Assembly (NCBI RefSeq): GCF_034427655.1
Contig: NZ_JAXOFX010000007.1
Span: 135,472-199,471, forward strand
Source: Robertmurraya_A mangrovi
GTDB taxonomy: Bacteria; Bacillota; Bacilli; Bacillales; Cytobacillaceae
Direction of reading: 5' to 3'
DNA length: 64,000 nt
The notes beneath the pieces are model-generated. The model did not search any database. It saw only the letters and a program-made list of their open reading frames with translations, and was not told the origin of the DNA. Both the position numbers and the translations under genes were made by a program. How positions within the stretch are numbered: position 1 is the first letter of the stretch; every line of letters starts with the position of its first letter. Shown piece after piece: positions 62,121 through 64,000 of the stretch.

Positions 62121-62213
62121 TGGAGGAGGTAGAGGGATTCGAACCCCCGCGCGGTTTGACCCGCCTGTCGGTTTTCAAGACCGATCCCTTCAGCCGGACT
62201 TGGGTATACCTCC
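62121..62213 (-). tRNA. tRNA-Ser (UGA)
   Basis: 93 nt with a long variable arm, anticodon TGA, acceptor GGAGGTA/TACCTCC, encoded CCA. Confidence 0.96.
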
Positions 62214-62225
62214 GTAAAATGTTAA

Positions 62226-62302
62226 TGGTGGACCTTGTAGGACTCGAACCTACGACCGGACGGTTATGAGCCGTCTGCTCTAACCAGCTGAGCTAAAGGT
62301 CC
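62226..62302 (-). tRNA. tRNA-Ile2 (CAU, expected lysidine)
   Basis: 77 nt, anticodon CAT, acceptor GGACCTT/AAGGTCC, encoded CCA. It is read as isoleucine because the body differs from the elongator Met gene next to it and because this slot in the B. subtilis trnB order is Ile. TilS should convert C34 to lysidine. Confidence 0.88.
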
Positions 62303-62306
62303 ATTT

Positions 62307-62383
62307 TGGTAGCGGCGGAGGGAGTCGAACCCACGACCTCACGGGTATGAACCGTACGCTCTAGCCAGCTGAGCTACACCGCC
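62307..62383 (-). tRNA. Elongator tRNA-Met (CAU)
   Basis: 77 nt, anticodon CAT, acceptor GGCGGTG with a paired first base (unlike the initiator), encoded CCA. Confidence 0.93.
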
Positions 62384-62492
62384 AAAATGAAATATTAAAA
62401 AATTCAGGAAGATTCTTTTCACTACACTCCGTTTCGTGAGTGAATTAATGTAGATTCTTTTTTCTCCACTACGTTACGAAAAAAAATCTAAG

Positions 62493-62565
62493 TGGAGCCT
62501 AGCGGGATCGAACCGCTGACCTCCTGCGTGCAAGGCAGGCGCTCTCCCAGCTGAGCTAAGGCCCC
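62493..62565 (-). tRNA. tRNA-Ala (UGC)
   Basis: 73 nt, anticodon TGC, acceptor GGGGCCT/AGGCTCC. CCA is not encoded: A73 is followed by CTT, and the 3' end could pair with a downstream AGTGGAG. Confidence 0.96.
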
Positions 62566-62583
62566 ATATAAAAGTACTAATGA

Positions 62584-62657
62584 TCGGGAAGACAGGATTC
62601 GAACCTGCGACCCCTTGGTCCCAAACCAAGTGCTCTACCAAGCTGAGCTACTCCCCG
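62584..62657 (-). tRNA. tRNA-Pro (UGG)
   Basis: 74 nt, anticodon TGG, acceptor CGGGGAG/CTTCCCG, CCA not encoded. Confidence 0.96.
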
Positions 62658-62665
62658 ATAACTAA

Positions 62666-62742
<77 letters not shown>

Positions 62743-62803
62743 ATAATAAACCTTCAGCTTTCGCTTTAAAACAACTTTTTTTTGCTATTGCAAAAAAGTT
62801 AAG

Positions 62804-62889
62804 TGCCGAGGACCGGAATCGAACCGGTACGGTAGTCACCTACCGCAGGATTTTAAGTCCTGTGCGTCTGCCAGTTCCGCCACCCCGGC
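62804..62889 (-). tRNA. tRNA-Leu (UAA)
   Basis: 86 nt with a long variable arm, anticodon TAA, acceptor GCCGGGG/CCTCGGC, CCA not encoded. A hairpin follows. Confidence 0.96.
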
Positions 62890-62895
62890 ATTTCT

Positions 62896-62970
62896 TGGAG
62901 CGGAAGACGGGATTCGAACCCGCGACCCCCACCTTGGCAAGGTGGTGTTCTACCACTGAACTACTTCCGC
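62896..62970 (-). tRNA. tRNA-Gly (GCC)
   Basis: 75 nt, anticodon GCC, acceptor GCGGAAG/CTTCCGC, encoded CCA. Confidence 0.97.
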
Positions 62971-63012
62971 GTTACATTATTTTTGGTAAATTGTTTACTA
63001 GAAGAGCAAATA

Positions 63013-63097
63013 TGGTGCGGGTGAAGGGAGTCGAACCCCCACGCCTTGCGGCGCTAGATCCTAAGTCTAGTGCGTCTGCCAATTCCGCCACACCCGC
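63013..63097 (-). tRNA. tRNA-Leu (UAG)
   Basis: 85 nt with a long variable arm, anticodon TAG, acceptor GCGGGTG/CACCCGC, encoded CCA. Confidence 0.96.
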
Positions 63098-63142
63098 AAT
63101 GTAATTAAGTAAACTTCCTTTGCTATTGCAAAAAAAGTTTGA

Positions 63143-63215
63143 TGAGCCATGGAGGACTCGAACCTCCGACCCTCTGATTAAAAGTCAGATGCTCTACCGA
63201 CTGAGCTAATGGCTC
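63143..63215 (-). tRNA. tRNA-Lys (UUU)
   Basis: 73 nt, anticodon TTT, acceptor GAGCCAT/ATGGCTC, CCA not encoded. Its first 25 nt are duplicated upstream at 63348-63372. Confidence 0.96.
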
Positions 63216-63347
63216 TCAATAATATTTGGCTTTATACTTTCATTCTTCACTGAATTCAGGCATCTACGATGTCCCCATCTCAGGAAGATTACTCAAGAAG
63301 CGGCTCGATGGGTACAACTCGAAGCAATTCAAGTAGTATTGCTCGTT
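63216..63347 (-). repeat. tRNA-array spacer element E2
   Basis: A 132-bp segment between the intact tRNA-Lys gene and a 25-nt copy of its 5' end. It aligns with E1 over its fragment-proximal half. One minus-strand frame reads LLELLRVVPIEPLLE then stop. Confidence 0.7.
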
Positions 63348-63372
63348 GCTCTACCGGCTGAGCTAATGGCTC
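63348..63372 (-). pseudogene. 5' fragment of tRNA-Lys (duplication)
   Basis: 25 nt equal to the acceptor 5' strand and D-arm of tRNA-Lys (63191-63215) with one change (GACT to GGCT on the plus strand). It cannot form a tRNA. Confidence 0.85.
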
Positions 63373-63387
63373 GTACAAAAATAATAA

Positions 63388-63463
<76 letters not shown>

Positions 63464-63527
63464 ATATTAAGATTAAAAGTTAAAGAGAATTAAGGATTTT
63501 ACTCCACTAAGTTCCGTAAAAAATTCT

Positions 63528-63603
63528 TGGTGGAGGATGACGGGATCGAACCGCCGACCCCCTGCTTGTAAGGCAGGTGCTCTCCCAGCTGAGCTAATCC
63601 TCC
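63528..63603 (-). tRNA. tRNA-Val (UAC)
   Basis: 76 nt, anticodon TAC, acceptor GGAGGAT/ATCCTCC, encoded CCA. First tRNA after the 5S gene, as in B. subtilis trnB. Confidence 0.97.
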
Positions 63604-63613
63604 GTTTAAAAAA

Positions 63614-63730
<117 letters not shown>

Positions 63731-63837
63731 CTATTATAATTATACATAAAATCAAATTGATTTCAAGAGGAAATTTCTTATTCCCTCAAAACTAGATAAT
63801 GATTGAAGAAGGAGAATTCGAGTAATCACCAATAAAA
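63731..63837 (-). other. 23S-5S internal transcribed spacer
   Basis: About 107 bp of AT-rich spacer with TTATCTAGTTTTGAGGGAA on the minus strand, a common box in Bacillus rRNA spacers. It should contain the RNase processing stem for the 23S 3' end. Confidence 0.7.

Positions 63838-64000
<163 letters not shown>

Overview
The window is chromosomal DNA of a low-GC, endospore-forming Bacillaceae bacterium (Bacillus sensu lato). The main evidence is gene order. Over most of its length it follows the Bacillus subtilis segment that runs from ytzE/ytzG/ytgP/ytfP through leuS, ytqA/ytqB/ytpB/ytoA, asnB, metK, pckA, ytmBA, ytlACD, ytkD, dps, ytzI, luxS, yidD, ytiB, a cytochrome bd pair, the men cluster and glgBCDAP, to a trnB-type array of 21 tRNAs behind a 5S/23S rRNA end. 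A T-box leuS leader, a SAM-I metK leader, the sporulation protein Cse60 and the Bacillus-type terpene synthase YtpB agree. I see no prophage, conjugative element, CRISPR array, intact insertion sequence or defence island.

Layout. 1-8.97 kb: a truncated M48 protease, ytzE, ytzG, the YtgP lipid II flippase, ytfP, cse60, a rhodanese and leuS. 9.0-9.7 kb: the leuS T-box leader and an unusual 20-bp periodic repeat array. 9.7-13.5 kb: a 3-hydroxybutyrate catabolic pair (GntP-type permease and dehydrogenase) behind a near-perfect sigma-54 promoter, a palindromic candidate enhancer and a CcpA-type cre site, with its PAS/AAA+/Fis activator next door. 13.6-18.6 kb: accessory genes (Toast-rack lipoprotein, KinB-like kinase, glycerate kinase, MFS carrier, a 58-aa protein). 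18.6-30.7 kb: the ytzC to ytmA core. 30.9-35.5 kb: an ABC transporter, a Nudix enzyme and a lipoprotein. 35.7-44.4 kb: dps, cardiolipin synthase, luxS, yidD, carbonic anhydrase, an orphan zinc-binding lipoprotein with a Zur-like box, cytochrome bd and an alkyltransferase-like protein. 44.5-52.3 kb: menaquinone synthesis (menFDHB-E, with menA divergent). 52.4-60.4 kb: the glycogen operon glgBCDAP. 61.15-64 kb: tRNA and rRNA genes, all on the minus strand.

How the genes work together: chorismate is converted to demethylmenaquinone by Men proteins and MenA, feeding the cytochrome bd oxidase. Glycogen is built by GlgC/D/A/B and degraded by GlgP. PckA supplies PEP in gluconeogenesis. MetK and LuxS lie at two ends of the SAM cycle.

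No complete, previously undescribed multi-gene system is evident. The most unusual structures are non-coding or near-cryptic: two related ~130-bp spacers in the tRNA array, each joined to a 5' fragment of the neighbouring tRNA gene and sharing a short reading frame with only synonymous differences in its core; the CCGCG array at exact 20-bp spacing; three copies of a ~130-bp interspersed repeat; an expanded SAM-I riboswitch arm; and an asnB terminator inside the convergent gene. Start sites, operons and regulatory sites below are read by eye and untested.
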